64,000 bases of DNA from Skeletonema tropicum (GCA_037178625.1 CM074135.1:3102001-3166000); one strand, 5' to 3'. Shown: positions 12,344-26,760, numbered from the stretch's first letter. Notes: a model not told the origin generated them from the sequence alone. Made by a program: numbers and translations.

Positions 12344-12919
12344 TGAGATCTGCCATCGATGAAGCAAGCGCTGCAACCTGAGATCTGCCATCTACGAATC
12401 AAGAGCAGCGCGCTGAGATCTGTCATCTATTATCTACGAAGTGTCTACGAAGCAAGCACTGCGCGCTAAGATCTGTCATCTATTATCTTCGACGCAAGCA
12501 CTGCAAGCTGAGATCTGCCATCTGTTATCTACGAAGCAAGCACTGCGCGCTGAGATCTGTCGTCTATTAACTACAAAGCAAGAGCAGCGCGCTGAGATCT
12601 GTCATCTATTATCTACGAAGCAAGCACTGCGCGCTGAGATCTGTCATCTATTATCTACGAAACAAGAGCAGCGCGCTGAGATCTGTCACTGTCATCTACT
12701 ATCTACGAAGTATCGACGAAGCAAGAGCAGCGTGCTGAGATCTGTCATCTATTATCTACGAAGTATCAACGAAGCAAGATAGAGCAGCGCGCTGAGATCT
12801 GTCATCTATTATCTACGAAGCAAGAGCAGCGCGCTGGTATCTCTCATCTATTATCTACAAAGCAAGAGCAGCGCGCTGAGTTTTGCCATCATCTACGAGG
12901 CGAGAGCAGCGAGCTGAGA
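12344..12919 (+). repeat. 42-base minisatellite (unit 3)
   Basis: Same structure and copy number as in unit 2, with isolated substitutions (for example CATCTACTATC near 12700). Confidence 0.85.
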
Positions 12920-14714
12920 TCATGAGTTGGAGTTGAGTTCGCTTGGGGCAGAGAGCAAAAAAATTCTCTAAGTTGAAATCGGCAACGGGGTTGCATCAAG
13001 TTTTGGATTTTTTGCTATGGGTGAGTGACCGTTTTTTGTTTGGTTTCTCGAGAAGTTGGTTTTTGGACTCGTCGAATTGTCCGTTTATGTTTTTTGGTTC
13101 AGCGATTTTGTCCGTTTGTTTGGGGTGCAAGGTATCTTACTTTCGTGTAGATAAAATAAAAAGCAAGCGTTAGATCTGTACTAAATGTAATCTGTACTAA
13201 AAAAAAGGCAGCCTTAGATGCTAGAAATACGACACTAAATGAATTCGCATCTGTGTGGAATGATTCTGCTAAGATGGAAATGGCCGTGATGTCATAATTG
13301 TTGTGTGGCGGAGCGCAGTAAACAATGTTGTTGTTTTGGACGGAAGTGATGAGTCATGCTTGTCGTGCGGCGGTTCGCAGGAGATTCGGGCAGGTAAGTA
13401 TGATCATGCCCGAAAGATTGCAACTACTATCAGATATTTAGAGCAATATATTGCAATTCAGTTGCATCAAACGCAAGCTCTTCACAATTGGCCAAAACTG
13501 ACCGACATGTAGGTACTTTTCAGATGTTCACACACTCTTCGTCAAATTCTTCCGGCATCGCATCCCATGCATATATGAAGAAGTCAAGTTCATCACAAAG
13601 GTGGGTATATGCTTCAACCCTCAGTGCACTATTCTAGTCGGCGAGCTGGAACGCAGAAAAGCAAAGTATTGTAGTCCATGCCGATGTGTAACTTATTGCT
13701 CTCCTTTGGCACGCATGGCACAAGGCTAATTGTGACGGACACTCTGCAATAAAGGCCAAGTTTGAAGTCAATCAGCAGAATATGTTTGAATCGGGTCGAG
13801 ATCGAGATTGAGAATAGTCTCCCATCATAGAATACTCTCCTCTTGCCAGGCCTCTTTGTTACAGCGGGTAAGTTCATACTTACATCAGTACCTTGTACTT
13901 ACAACATATGATGTAGGAATAGCTCTTTTTTTGGACCTTTCCTTCGGAAAATCGGCGTAGCGCCTTGATCCTCCGGAATGGTCTGTCACGCTAAGAAAGA
14001 GGCACTAGAGATGAGATAGCAGACTACGTCAGTTTGGTATGCAAAAGAATCTCTAGTAATCAGGTACAAACTACACTGCTGTTTGTACCCAGCCTCAAGA
14101 ACCGAAGCTACTTCGGTAATGTCAGCCGGGTGGGTGGGATGGCAAAAAACAAGAGAGGATTGCTCAGAGCTCCGATGAACAATGGGTGCTCTGTCAGCCT
14201 CTTCGGCTTCCGTCCAACGTCTGATCCTAACTACGAGAGCGATGCGCGGGAGCCGAGGGGAAGGAAAGACGGGAAAGACCTGCTGGTGCGGGTCAAGTCT
14301 CCCGATGAAAGTCGAGTACCGAGTGACAGGCAATGTTGAAGTTGAGGTTGAATTTCGAAATTCATCACATTCTCGAGGATAAATAAGTAAGTAAGTACTT
14401 ATGTACATACCTCTTCCTTCATACGCCTTGCCGTCCGTACGCAGAGAACAACTAAACGTGTCATGTCGCCGTTTGCTTTAGACTACCGCGGCATCTGCCA
14501 ACAACAAATTAGCGGCAGCGGCTAAAATGCGCTCACAGGTAGGCAAGAGGCAAGAGAGGCGGAAGATAAGATGATGCCGCCAACAAAGAGGGAAAAAGTC
14601 AATACTGTGATAAGCGAATGACTACATTAATTGGTTAAGAAAGGATCAGGTTGTAGGAGATTAAGTTTTATTCTATAGAAGTCATAAGTACAGTTGTTGT
14701 TGTTTTGTTCAATA

Positions 14715-16431
14715 CTATACATTAGTTTCCCAATCTCTACTGACACCCATTTCTTCAACATAAAGTTGATTACTGACCCAGATTTCATCGAGCAGATTTA
14801 GATTCGGTTCAAATTCTCCTCCTTCATCATACCCCGTTTTAATCAACTTCCACATGGCATGAGAATTGTTAAACAACTCTAACGTTCCATACCCATACTG
14901 TGACTGATCCCTCACTGCCACCCATTCTTCTGCAGTATCGTTATAGTATGGCTCACAAACTGCTTTACCTCCATTACCCTGAATGATGTGGATAGGTCCA
15001 CGAGGATTACGTTTCGAGTATGCCATCGGACAAGTACGCATGTAGGCGTGGATATGCCCAGCAATCACAAAATTGACAGTATACTTGACAAACAACGGCT
15101 CAAGAGTAGCTTGTGCTTCTGTGACGAAGATTTCATGACGATGAGTTTTGAAGGTTGTGTAGAGCGGACAGTGAAGTGTAACAATCAGCCAGGGAGTGAT
15201 AGATCGATCGACTGATTTCAATTCAGAGAGGAGCCATTCATATTGAAAAGATCCTTCACGAAAGGAAGAGAAGGAACTCAAAACGATATGTTTCGAAGGT
15301 CCAAAAGTGAAAGAATAGTATGCATTGCCATATTCATATGGGATGAAGTCTCTCGGCTGGCCATCTTTTGTAAATCCCTTCAAGCTTGCAAGTTCTCTAA
15401 TGGGTGGACGGATTCGAGGCATCTGAAATCGATGTTCATACGCTAGAGCAATCTCTACTGATACATTTATGTCATAAACCCAACCACTTTTGTACGTGTC
15501 TAAATCATGATTCCCGAGTGCTATCTGTATAGGAATGGAACTGAAGAAGTCACGTCTGCTCATCATATCCATCCTAGAAATGCCATGGCATTGTGGATTA
15601 CGAAATAGGGTTAGCATAGGCGTAAGCGTAGAGCTATTCCTTCAATAACGAGATGATACAAACTCACCATTTGTCCCAATTTTCGTGATCTTTACTCGGA
15701 TAGGCAAGATCTCCAGCAAAAAGGATCGCATCGACGCTCTCACTATGACGATCAAGATGACGTATTGTCTTTTTTGAATGCTCCTTCGCCGCCAAGTCAC
15801 CTAGTACTGCAAATGTAACTGCACGTCCACTAGAATGCCAATTTCCCGGAGCAGGTGGCGTGTTGAATGATGAGATGTCACTGCGAGCAATAACACTTTC
15901 ATCAATATCTATCTCGAGTGTTGTTCTCTCTTCACGAAGATATTTCTGAGAAGTCTGAGAAGACAGGTCGTCCTTCTTGAGTAGTAAACATTCGTAGCTG
16001 TATTCCTGATCAGGCCGTAAGTCGTTGATTTCAATGTGATAATACAGATCTGAGTAGTAACGTTTGATACCTCTTCTTGGGGACATTGCATCGTAGCTCT
16101 TCGTACTGTTACCATTGCCGATGACCAGCAAATCATCATCTTCTCCTTCTCCGATGAGGCTGAGGCGGACTGCTCCGATAGACTTCTTTCCGGGCCCCTT
16201 TTTGCTGACACAATCAGATGAAATCGAGAAGGATACAGTCATGGAGGAGTGGGTTGAGTTCTGAAGGCGGCCAACGCTCAAGTGGATGTGGTGCGGCTGA
16301 CATACTGCTTGAGAGTCGGCGGTGCGGACATGAGAGTGGCCAGAGGCAGATTGCTGCTTTGATGACTCCGCCGTTATACCAGTGTCACGAAGAAGAAGGA
16401 GGAGAAGAGCGGCCGATCGACGAGCATTCAT
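14715..16431 (-). CDS. Purple acid phosphatase, copy 3 (two exons)
   Basis: Exon 1 is 16431-15668 and exon 2 is 15573-14715. It is identical to copies 2 and 4 in protein except for one Glu-to-Val change in the YDIN-x-SVEIAL segment, 18 residues after the GNHD motif. The metal motifs are unchanged. The change may be neutral; the position is not a known ligand. Confidence 0.88.
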
Positions 16432-17581
16432 TGCGTGCGTGTTTGGAGTTGGCTGCTGTGTGCCATGGAAGTATTGTATGATGTTATCACTACAAACATT
16501 TTTATCGTTTATCAACTGTAGATTCAGAAGGAGATTCAGGAACTTTATAAGGTGAGACAGTGGAAAGAACGATAGGAATCAGGGGATAGTTTTCAAACAG
16601 TAGGTACACAGAGGGTTTAGTATGACCTATTTTATGAGAAAACATGATTTTTTGGCACGAGAAACCTCACTTTTGTACGAGAAGGACGTAGGAATTCAAA
16701 GTCTACGAGATTTCTTATTTTACAGAAAATGTAAAAACTGTGCCAGAAACAAGACCACAAAAAACGCCCGATGAACCATCACTGAGCTCATAAAAAGTTG
16801 AGGAGCATCCCGTGAAAGTGATTTTCATATCCTACTGTTGATATCGATCCATCGTTATCATCATCGGTGAGTTTTTTGCATTCTTGTTCGATATGGTGTC
16901 TCTGGCTGCCGTTAATTAAAAACTAATCGCTTCTATCCTTCTTCTTGGCGTAGGAATGTTGTAGGTTGTAGCTGCTGCCGTCGATTTCTGGCGATGGAAA
17001 ACAGCTCCACCGACCAGAGCTTAATTTTCATACATTCTACTGTTGATATCGATCCATCATCTTCATCGGTGAGTGTGGCTGCAATTGTGCTTGTTCGATA
17101 TTGCTGTCTCCGGCTGCCGTTCATTGAAAACTAATCGCTTTTATCCTTTTTATTGGCGTAGGAATGTTGTTGCTGCTGCAGTCGATTTCTGGCGATGGGT
17201 AACAGCTCCACCGAGCAGAGCTTGATTTTCATACATTCTACTGTTGATATGGATCCATCATCTTCATTGGTGAGTTTGGCTGCATTTGTGGTTATTATTA
17301 GTGCCTTTGACAGCCTATTCCTGACTAATTCGTGACCTTTTTCTGTTTATGTGTAGTTGAGATATCTGGCGATGAAAATAGGACCCCAACAACGGAGCTG
17401 AAAGAATTGGAACAGAGATGCCCATGAAATGCGATTTTCAAACATATCTAATCTCGGTCAGTTCGTGTTCCAGTGAGTTGTCTGTGATTTTCCCCCTGCT
17501 TCTTCTTTTGCACATCAAACTAACTTCTATTATTGTTGCCGCCGCCATTATTGTTTATTATCATCTATTTTAGAGGATCGT

Positions 17582-18157
17582 TGAGATCTGCCATCGATGA
17601 AGCAAGCGCTGCAACCTGAGATCTGCCATCTACGAATCAAGAGCAGCGCGCTGAGATCTGTCATCTATTATCTACGAAGTGTCTACGAAGCAAGCACTGC
17701 GCGCTAAGATCTGTCATCTATTATCTTCGACGCAAGCACTGCAAGCTGAGATCTGCCATCTGTTATCTACGAAGCAAGCACTGCGCGCTGAGATCTGTCG
17801 TCTATTAACTACAAAGCAAGAGCAGCGCGCTGAGATCTGTCATCTATTATCTACGAAGCAAGCACTGCGCGCTGAGATCTGTCATCTATTATCTACGAAA
17901 CAAGAGCAGCGCGCTGAGATCTGTCACTGTCATCTATTATCTACGAAGTATCGACGAAGCAAGAGCAGCGTGCTGAGATCTGTCATCTATTATCTACGAA
18001 GTATCAACGAAGCAAGATAGAGCAGCGCGCTGAGATCTGTCATCTATTATCTACGAAGCAAGAGCAGCGCGCTGGTATCTCTCATCTATTATCTACAAAG
18101 CAAGAGCAGCGCGCTGAGTTTTGCCATCATCTACGAGGCGAGAGCAGCGAGCTGAGA
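17582..18157 (+). repeat. 42-base minisatellite (unit 4)
   Basis: Same copy number and order of variants as in units 2, 3 and 5. Confidence 0.85.
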
Positions 18158-19948
18158 TCATGAGTTGGAGTTGAGTTCGCTTGGGGCAGAGAGCAAAAAA
18201 ATTCTCTAAGTTGAAATCGGCAACGGGGTTGCATCAAGTTTTGGATTTTTTGCTATGGGTGAGTGACCGTTTTTTGTTTGGTTTCTCGAGAAGTTGGTTT
18301 TTGGACTCGTCGAATTGTCCGTTTATGTTTTTTGGTTCAGCGATTTTGTCCGTTTGTTTGGGGTGCAAGGTATCTTACTTTCGTGTAGATAAAATAAAAA
18401 GCAAGCGTTAGATCTGTACTAAATGTAATCTGTACTAAAAAAAAGGCAGCCTTAGATGCTAGAAATACGACACTAAATGAATTCGCATCTGTGTGGAATG
18501 ATTCTGCTAAGATGGAAATGGCCGTGATGTCATAATTGTTGTGTGGCGGAGCGCAGTAAACAATGTTGTTGTTTTGGACGGAAGTGATGAGTCATGCTTG
18601 TCGTGCGGCGGTTCGCAGGAGATTCGGGCAGGTAAGTATGATCATGCCCGAAAGATTGCAACTACTATCAGATATTTAGAGCAATATATCGCAATTCAGT
18701 TGCATCAAACGCAAGCTCTTCACAATTGGCCAAAACTGACCGACATGTAGGTACTTTTCAGATGTTCACACACTCTTCGTCAAATTCTTCCGGCATCGCA
18801 TCCCATGCATATATGAAGAAGTCAAGTTCATCACAAAGGTGGGTATATGCTTCAACCCTCAGTGCACTATTCTAGTCGGCGAGCTGGAACGCAGAAAAGC
18901 AAAGTATTGTAGTCCATGCCGATGTGTAACTTATTGCTCTCCTTTGGCACGCATGGCACAAGGCTAATTGTGACGGACACTCTGCAATAAAGGCCAAGTT
19001 TGAAGTCAATCAGCAGAATATGTTTGAATCGGGTCGAGATCGAGATTGAGAATAGTCTCCCATCATAGAATACTCTCCTCTTGCCAGGCCTCTTTGTTAC
19101 AGCGGGTAAGTTCATACTTACATCAGTACCTTGTACTTACAACATATGATGTAGGAATAGCTCTTTTTTTGGACCTTTCCTTCGGAAAATCGGCGTAGCG
19201 CCTTGATCCTCCGGAATGGTCTGTCACGCTAAGAAAGAGGCACTAGAGATGAGATAGCAGACTACGTCAGTTTGGTATGCAAAAGAATCTCTAGTAATCA
19301 GGTACAAACTACACTGCTGTTTGTACCCAGCCTCAAGAACCGAAGCTACTTCGGTAATGTCAGCCGGGTGGGTGGGATGGCAAAAAACAAGAGAGGATTG
19401 CTCAGAGCTCCGATGAACAATGGGTGCTCTGTCAGCCTCTTCGGCTTCCGTCCAACGTCTGATCCTAACTACGAGAACGATGCGCGGGAGCCGAGGGGAA
19501 GGAAAGACGGGAAAGACCTGCTGGTGCGGGTCAAGTCTCCCGATGAAAGTCGAGTACCGAGTGACAGGCAATGTTGAAGTTGAGGTTGAATTTCGAAATT
19601 CATCACATTCTCGAGGATAAATAAGTAAGTAAGTACTTACATACCTCTTCCTTCATACGCCTTGCCGTCCGTACGCAGAGAACAACTAAACGTGTCATGT
19701 CGCCGTTTGCTTTAGACTACCGCGGCATCTGCCAACAACAAATTAGCGGCAGCGGCTAAAATGCGCTCACAGGTAGGCAAGAGGCAAGAGAGGCGGAAGA
19801 TAAGATGATGCCGCCAACAAAGAGGGAAAAAGTCAATACTGTGATAAGCGAATGACTACATTAATTGGTTAAGAAAGGATCAGGTTGTAGGAGATTAAGT
19901 TTTATTCTATAGAAGTCATAAGTACAGTTGTTGTTGTTTTGTTCAATA

Positions 19949-21665
19949 CTATACATTAGTTTCCCAATCTCTACTGACACCCATTTCTTCAACATAAAGT
20001 TGATTACTGACCCAGATTTCATCGAGCAGATTTAGATTCGGTTCAAATTCTCCTCCTTCATCATACCCCGTTTTAATCAACTTCCACATGGCATGAGAAT
20101 TGTTAAACAACTCTAACGTTCCATACCCATACTGTGACTGATCCCTCACTGCCACCCATTCTTCTGCAGTATCGTTATAGTATGGCTCACAAACTGCTTT
20201 ACCTCCATTACCCTGAATGATGTGGATAGGTCCACGAGGATTACGTTTCGAGTATGCCATCGGACAAGTACGCATGTAGGCGTGGATATGCCCAGCAATC
20301 ACAAAATTGACAGTATACTTGACAAACAACGGCTCAAGAGTAGCTTGTGCTTCTGTGACGAAGATTTCATGACGATGAGTTTTGAAGGTTGTGTAGAGCG
20401 GACAGTGAAGTGTAACAATCAGCCAGGGAGTGATAGATCGATCGACTGATTTCAATTCAGAGAGGAGCCATTCATATTGAAAAGATCCTTCACGAAAGGA
20501 AGAGAAGGAACTCAAAACGATATGTTTCGAAGGTCCAAAAGTGAAAGAATAGTATGCATTGCCATATTCATATGGGATGAAGTCTCTCGGCTGGCCATCT
20601 TTTGTAAATCCCTTCAAGCTTGCAAGTTCTCTAATGGGTGGACGGATTCGAGGCATCTGAAATCGATGTTCATACGCTAGAGCAATCTCTACTGATTCAT
20701 TTATGTCATAAACCCAACCACTTTTGTACGTGTCTAAATCATGATTCCCGAGTGCTATCTGTATAGGAATGGAACTGAAGAAGTCACGTCTGCTCATCAT
20801 ATCCATCCTAGAAATGCCATGGCATTGTGGATTACGAAATAGGGTTAGCATAGGCGTAAGCGTAGAGCTATTCCTTCAATAACGAGATGATACAAACTCA
20901 CCATTTGTCCCAATTTTCGTGATCTTTACTCGGATAGGCAAGATCTCCAGCAAAAAGGATCGCATCGACGCTCTCACTATGACGATCAAGATGACGTATT
21001 GTCTTTTTTGAATGCTCCTTCGCCGCCAAGTCACCTAGTACTGCAAATGTAACTGCACGTCCACTAGAATGCCAATTTCCCGGAGCAGGTGGCGTGTTGA
21101 ATGATGAGATGTCACTGCGAGCAATAACACTTTCATCAATATCTATCTCGAGTGTTGTTCTCTCTTCACGAAGATATTTCTGAGAAGTCTGAGAAGACAG
21201 GTCGTCCTTCTTGAGTAGTAAACATTCGTAGCTGTATTCCTGATCAGGCCGTAAGTCGTTGATTTCAATGTGATAATACAGATCTGAGTAGTAACGTTTG
21301 ATACCTCTTCTTGGGGACATTGCATCGTAGCTCTTCGTACTGTTACCATTGCCGATGACCAGCAAATCATCATCTTCTCCTTCTCCGATGAGGCTGAGGC
21401 GGACTGCTCCGATAGACTTCTTTCCGGGCCCCTTTTTGCTGACACAATCAGATGAAATCGAGAAGGATACAGTCATGGAGGAGTGGGTTGAGTTCTGAAG
21501 GCGGCCAACGCTCAAGTGGATGTGGTGCGGCTGACATACTGCTTGAGAGTCGGCGGTGCGGACATGAGAGTGGCCAGAGGCAGATTGCTGCTTTGATGAC
21601 TCCGCCGTTATACCAGTGTCACGAAGAAGAAGGAGGAGAAGAGCGGCCGATCGACGAGCATTCAT
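19949..21665 (-). CDS. Purple acid phosphatase, copy 4 (two exons)
   Basis: Exon 1 is 21665-20902 and exon 2 is 20807-19949. The predicted protein is identical to copy 2. Signal-peptide-like start, five metal motifs, intron and poly(A) signal are all preserved. Confidence 0.88.
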
Positions 21666-21866
21666 TGCGTGCGTGTTTGGAGTTGGCTGCTGTGTGCCAT
21701 GGAAGTATTGTATGATGTTATCACTACAAACATTTTTATCGTTTATCAACTGTAGATTCAGAAGGAGATTCAGGAACTTTATAAGGTGAGACAGTGGAAA
21801 GAACGATAGGAATCAGGGGATAGTTTTCAAACAGTAGGTACACAGAGGGTTTAGTATGACCTATTT

Positions 21867-24800
21867 TATGAGAAAACATGATTTTTTGGCACGAGAAACC
21901 TCACTTTTGTACGAGAAGGACGTAGGAATTCAAAGTCTACGAGATTTCTTATTTTACAGAAAATGTAAAAACTGTGCCAGAAACAAGACCACAAAAAACG
22001 CCCGATGAACCATCACTGAGCTCATAAAAAGTTGAGGAGCATCCCGTGAAAGTGATTTTCATATCCTACTGTTGATATCGATCCATCGTTATCATCATCG
22101 GTGAGTTTTTTGCATTCTTGTTCGATATGGTGTCTCTGGCTGCCGTTAATTAAAAACTAATCGCTTCTATCCTTCTTCTTGGCGTAGGAATGTTGTAGGT
22201 TGTAGCTGCTGCCGTCGATTTCTGGCGATGGAAAACAGCTCCACCGACCAGAGCTTAATTTTCATACATTCTACTGTTGATATCGATCCATCATCTTCAT
22301 CGGTGAGTGTGGCTGCAATTGTGCTTGTTCGATATTGCTGTCTCCGGCTGCCGTTCATTGAAAACTAATCGCTTTTATCCTTTTTATTGGCGTAGGAATG
22401 TTGTTGCTGCTGCAGTCGATTTCTGGCGATGGGTAACAGCTCCACCGACCAGAGCTTGATTTTCATACATTCTACTGTTGATATGGATCCATCATCTTCA
22501 TTGGTGAGTTTGGCTGCATTTGTGGTTATTATTAGTGCCTTTGACAGCCTATTCCTGACTAATTCGTGACCTTTTTCTGTTTATGTGTAGTTGAGATATC
22601 TGGCGATGAAAATAGGACCCCAACAACGGAGCTGAAAGAATTGGAACAGAGATGCCCATGAAATGCGATTTTCAAACATATCTAATCTCGGTCAGTTCGT
22701 GTTCCAGTGAGTTGTCTGTGATTTTCCCCCTGCTTCTTCTTTTGCACATCAAACTAACTTCTATTATTGTTGCCGCCGCCATTATTGTTTATTATCATCT
22801 ATTTTAGAGGATCGTTGAGATCTGCCATCGATGAAGCAAGCGCTGCAACCTGAGATCTGCCATCTACGAATCAAGAGCAGCGCGCTGAGATCTGTCATCT
22901 ATTATCTACGAAGTGTCTACGAAGCAAGCACTGCGCGCTAAGATCTGTCATCTATTATCTTCGACGCAAGCACTGCAAGCTGAGATCTGCCATCTGTTAT
23001 CTACGAAGCAAGCACTGCGCGCTGAGATCTGTCGTCTATTAACTACAAAGCAAGAGCAGCGCGCTGAGATCTGTCATCTATTATCTACGAAGCAAGCACT
23101 GCGCGCTGAGATCTGTCATCTATTATCTACGAAACAAGAGCAGCGCGCTGAGATCTGTCACTGTCATCTATTATCTACGAAGTATCGACGAAGCAAGAGC
23201 AGCGTGCTGAGATCTGTCATCTATTATCTACGAAGTATCAACGAAGCAAGATAGAGCAGCGCGCTGAGATCTGTCATCTATTATCTACGAAGCAAGAGCA
23301 GCGCGCTGGTATCTCTCATCTATTATCTACAAAGCAAGAGCAGCGCGCTGAGTTTTGCCATCATCTACGAGGCGAGAGCAGCGAGCTGAGATCATGAGTT
23401 GGAGTTGAGTTCGCTTGGGGCAGAGAGCAAAAAAATTCTCTAAGTTGAAATCGGCAACGGGGTTGCATCAAGTTTTGGATTTTTTGCTATGGGTGAGTGA
23501 CCGTTTTTTGTTTGGTTTCTCGAGAAGTTGGTTTTTGGACTCGTCGAATTGTCCGTTTATGTTTTTTGGTTCAGCGATTTTGTCCGTTTGTTTGGGGTGC
23601 AAGGTATCTTACTTTCGTGTAGATAAAATAAAAAGCAAGCGTTAGATCTGTACTAAATGTAATCTGTACTAAAAAAAAGGCAGCCTTAGATGCTAGAAAT
23701 ACGACACTAAATGAATTCGCATCTGTGTGGAATGATTCTGCTAAGATGGAAATGGCCGTGATGTCATAATTGTTGTGTGGCGGAGCGCAGTAAACAATGT
23801 TGTTGTTTTGGACGGAAGTGATGAGTCATGCTTGTCGTGCGGCGGTTCGCAGGAGATTCGGGCAGGTAAGTATGATCATGCCCGAAAGATTGCAACTACT
23901 ATCAGATATTTAGAGCAATATATCGCAATTCAGTTGCATCAAACGCAAGCTCTTCACAATTGGCCAAAACTGACCGACATGTAGGTACTTTTCAGATGTT
24001 CACACACTCTTCGTCAAATTCTTCCGGCATCGCATCCCATGCATATATGAAGAAGTCAAGTTCATCACAAAGGTGGGTATATGCTTCAACCCTCAGTGCA
24101 CTATTCTAGTCGGCGAGCTGGAACGCAGAAAAGCAAAGTATTGTAGTCCATGCCGATGTGTAACTTATTGCTCTCCTTTGGCACGCATGGCACAAGGCTA
24201 ATTGTGACGGACACTCTGCAATAAAGGCCAAGTTTGAAGTCAATCAGCAGAATATGTTTGAATCGGGTCGAGATCGAGATTGAGAATAGTCTCCCATCAT
24301 AGAATACTCTCCTCTTGCCAGGCCTCTTTGTTACAGCGGGTAAGTTCATACTTACATCAGTACCTTGTACTTACAACATATGATGTAGGAATAGCTCTTT
24401 TTTTGGACCTTTCCTTCGGAAAATCGGCGTAGCGCCTTGATCCTCCGGAATGGTCTGTCACGCTAAGAAAGAGGCACTAGAGATGAGATAGCAGACTACG
24501 TCAGTTTGGTATGCAAAAGAATCTCTAGTAATCAGGTACAAACTACACTGCTGTTTGTACCCAGCCTCAAGAACCGAAGCTACTTCGGTAATGTCAGCCG
24601 GGTGGGTGGGATGGCAAAAAACAAGAGAGGATTGCTCAGAGCTCCGATGAACAATGGGTGCTCTGTCAGCCTCTTCGGCTTCCGTCCCACGTCTGATCCT
24701 AACTACATACGAGAGCGATGCGCGGGAGCCGAGGGGAAGGAAAGACGGGAAAGACCTGCTGGTGCGGGTCAAGTCTCCCGATGAAAGTCGAGTACCGAGT

Positions 24801-26312
24801 GACAGGCAATGTTGAAGTTGAGGTTGAATTTCGAAATTCATCACATTCTCGAGGATAAATAAGTAAGTAAGTACTTACATACCTCTTCCTTCATACGCCT
24901 TGCCGTCCGTACGCAGAGAACAACTAAACGTGTCATGTCGCCGTTTGCTTTAGACTACCGCGGCATCTGCCAACAACAAATTAGCGGCAGCGGCTAAAAT
25001 GCGCTCACAGGTAGGCAAGAGGCAAGAGAGGCGGAAGATAAGATGATGCCGCCAACAAAGAGGGAAAAAGTCAATACTGTGATAAGCGAATGACTACATT
25101 AATTGGTTAAGAAAGGATCAGGTTGTAGGAGATTAAGTTTTATTCTATAGAAGTCATAAGTACAGTTGTTGTTGTTTTGTTCAATACTATACATTAGTTT
25201 CCCAATCTCTACTGACACCCATTTCTTCAACATAAAGTTGATTACTGACCCAGATTTCATCGAGCAGATTTAGATTCGGTTCAAATTCTCCTCCTTCATC
25301 ATACCCCGTTTTAATCAACTTCCACATGGCATGAGAATTGTTAAACAACTCTAACGTTCCATACCCATACTGTGACTGATCCCTCACTGCCACCCATTCT
25401 TCTGCAGTATCGTTATAGTATGGCTCACAAACTGCTTTACCTCCATTACCCTGAATGATGTGGATAGGTCCACGAGGATTACGTTTCGAGTATGCCATCG
25501 GACAAGTACGCATGTAGGCGTGGATATGCCCAGCAATCACAAAATTGACAGTATACTTGACAAACAACGGCTCAAGAGTAGCTTGTGCTTCTGTGACGAA
25601 GATTTCATGACGATGAGTTTTGAAGGTTGTGTAGAGCGGACAGTGAAGTGTAACAATCAGCCAGGGAGTGATAGATCGATCGACTGATTTCAATTCAGAG
25701 AGGAGCCATTCATATTGAAAAGATCCTTCACGAAAGGAAGAGAAGGAACTCAAAACGATATGTTTCGAAGGTCCAAAAGTGAAAGAATAGTATGCATTGC
25801 CATATTCATATGGGATGAAGTCTCTCGGCTGGCCATCTTTTGTAAATCCCTTCAAGCTTGCAAGTTCTCTAATGGGTGGACGGATTCGAGGCATCTGAAA
25901 TCGATGTTCATACGCTAGAGCAATCTCTACTGATTCATTTATGTCATAAACCCAACCACTTTTGTACGTGTCTAAATCATGATTCCCGAGTGCTATCTGT
26001 ATAGGAATGGAACTGAAGAAGTCACGTCTGCTCATCATATCCATCCTAGAAATGCCATGGCATTGTGGATTACGAAATAGGGTTAGCATAGGCGTAAGCG
26101 TAGAGCTATTCCTTCAATAACGAGATGATACAAACTCACCATTTGTCCCAATTTTCGTGATCTTTACTCGGATAGGCAAGATCTCCAGCAAAAAGGATCG
26201 CATCGACGCTCTCACTATGACGATCAAGATGACGTATTGTCTTTTTTGAATGCTCCTTCGCCGCAAAGTCACCTAGTACTGCAAATGTAACTGCACGTCC
26301 ACTAGAATGCCA
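21867..26312. repeat. PAP tandem unit 5, truncated
   Basis: The unit follows copies 2-4 closely until 26312, inside phosphatase exon 1, where similarity stops abruptly. The 5' half of exon 1 and the promoter are absent. Confidence 0.9.
22816..23391 (+). repeat. 42-base minisatellite (unit 5)
   Basis: Same in-phase array as in units 2-4. Confidence 0.85.
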
Positions 26313-26360
26313 CTGAATGCTTTCGCTTTTACGAGATACGAGATTGATTTTAGCGACCAC
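25187..26360 (-). pseudogene. Purple acid phosphatase, copy 5, 5'-truncated chimera
   Basis: Exon 2 (26045-25187) is intact and the intron is kept. Exon 1 keeps only the catalytic part from WHSSGRAVTFAV onward (to 26140). Upstream of 26312 the sequence is unrelated, yet the frame stays open for about 16 more residues to an ATG at 26360, giving a start reading MVAKINLVSRKS. The product would lack the signal peptide and N-terminal domain but keep all five metal motifs. One residue beside the first ligand is changed (GDLAA to GDFAA). It is probably a pseudogene; a cytosolic short form under a new promoter is possible but less likely. Confidence 0.75.
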
Positions 26361-26760
26361 CGTTAGAGAAAGGGATTGCCGTAGAGTGCCGTGAAAACCG
26401 TGATGACCTGCATGGAACTCCTTGGAATTCCGTCGTCTGCACGGGAATAGAGTACCCGCTGGGTGGTGCTCGCCTTATGTCCGACCGACGCACGACCGCC
26501 ACGCCACCTTCGCGGCTTCTTCTGTCTTTTGTCTTTCTTGTGTCGTTTGTCTTTCTTTTATGTTGGCCGTTTGCGTTTGAGTGGAGGGAGAGAAAGGCAG
26601 ACGGGTGCATCCGTGATGGACGGAGCAAGACGGGCGGCTTTTTGTGCGAGAAAGTACCGATTCTTTTAGCCTCTTTTTTAGGGCCTTTTAGAGCGGCGTA
26701 GAAGCACCCAAGAAACCTGGCGTATTTGTGAATGTGTGCGAGTGAGATCATTGAGGTTGG
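26313..26760. other. Unrelated DNA replacing the 5' end of PAP copy 5
   Basis: This segment has no counterpart in the other units. A minus-strand open frame (26841-26350) of 163 codons exists but is Lys/Arg/Ser-rich and looks non-coding. A CTTTCTT/TCTTTTGT pyrimidine run occupies 26520-26560. Confidence 0.5.

Larger units (their letters stand above)
11395..16631. repeat. PAP tandem unit 3
   Basis: A 5,237-base unit, almost the same sequence as unit 2, with a handful of substitutions and short indels. One is an extra TATGTACA-like insertion near 14400. Confidence 0.92.
16632..21866. repeat. PAP tandem unit 4
   Basis: A 5,235-base unit, nearly identical to units 2 and 3. Confidence 0.92.
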
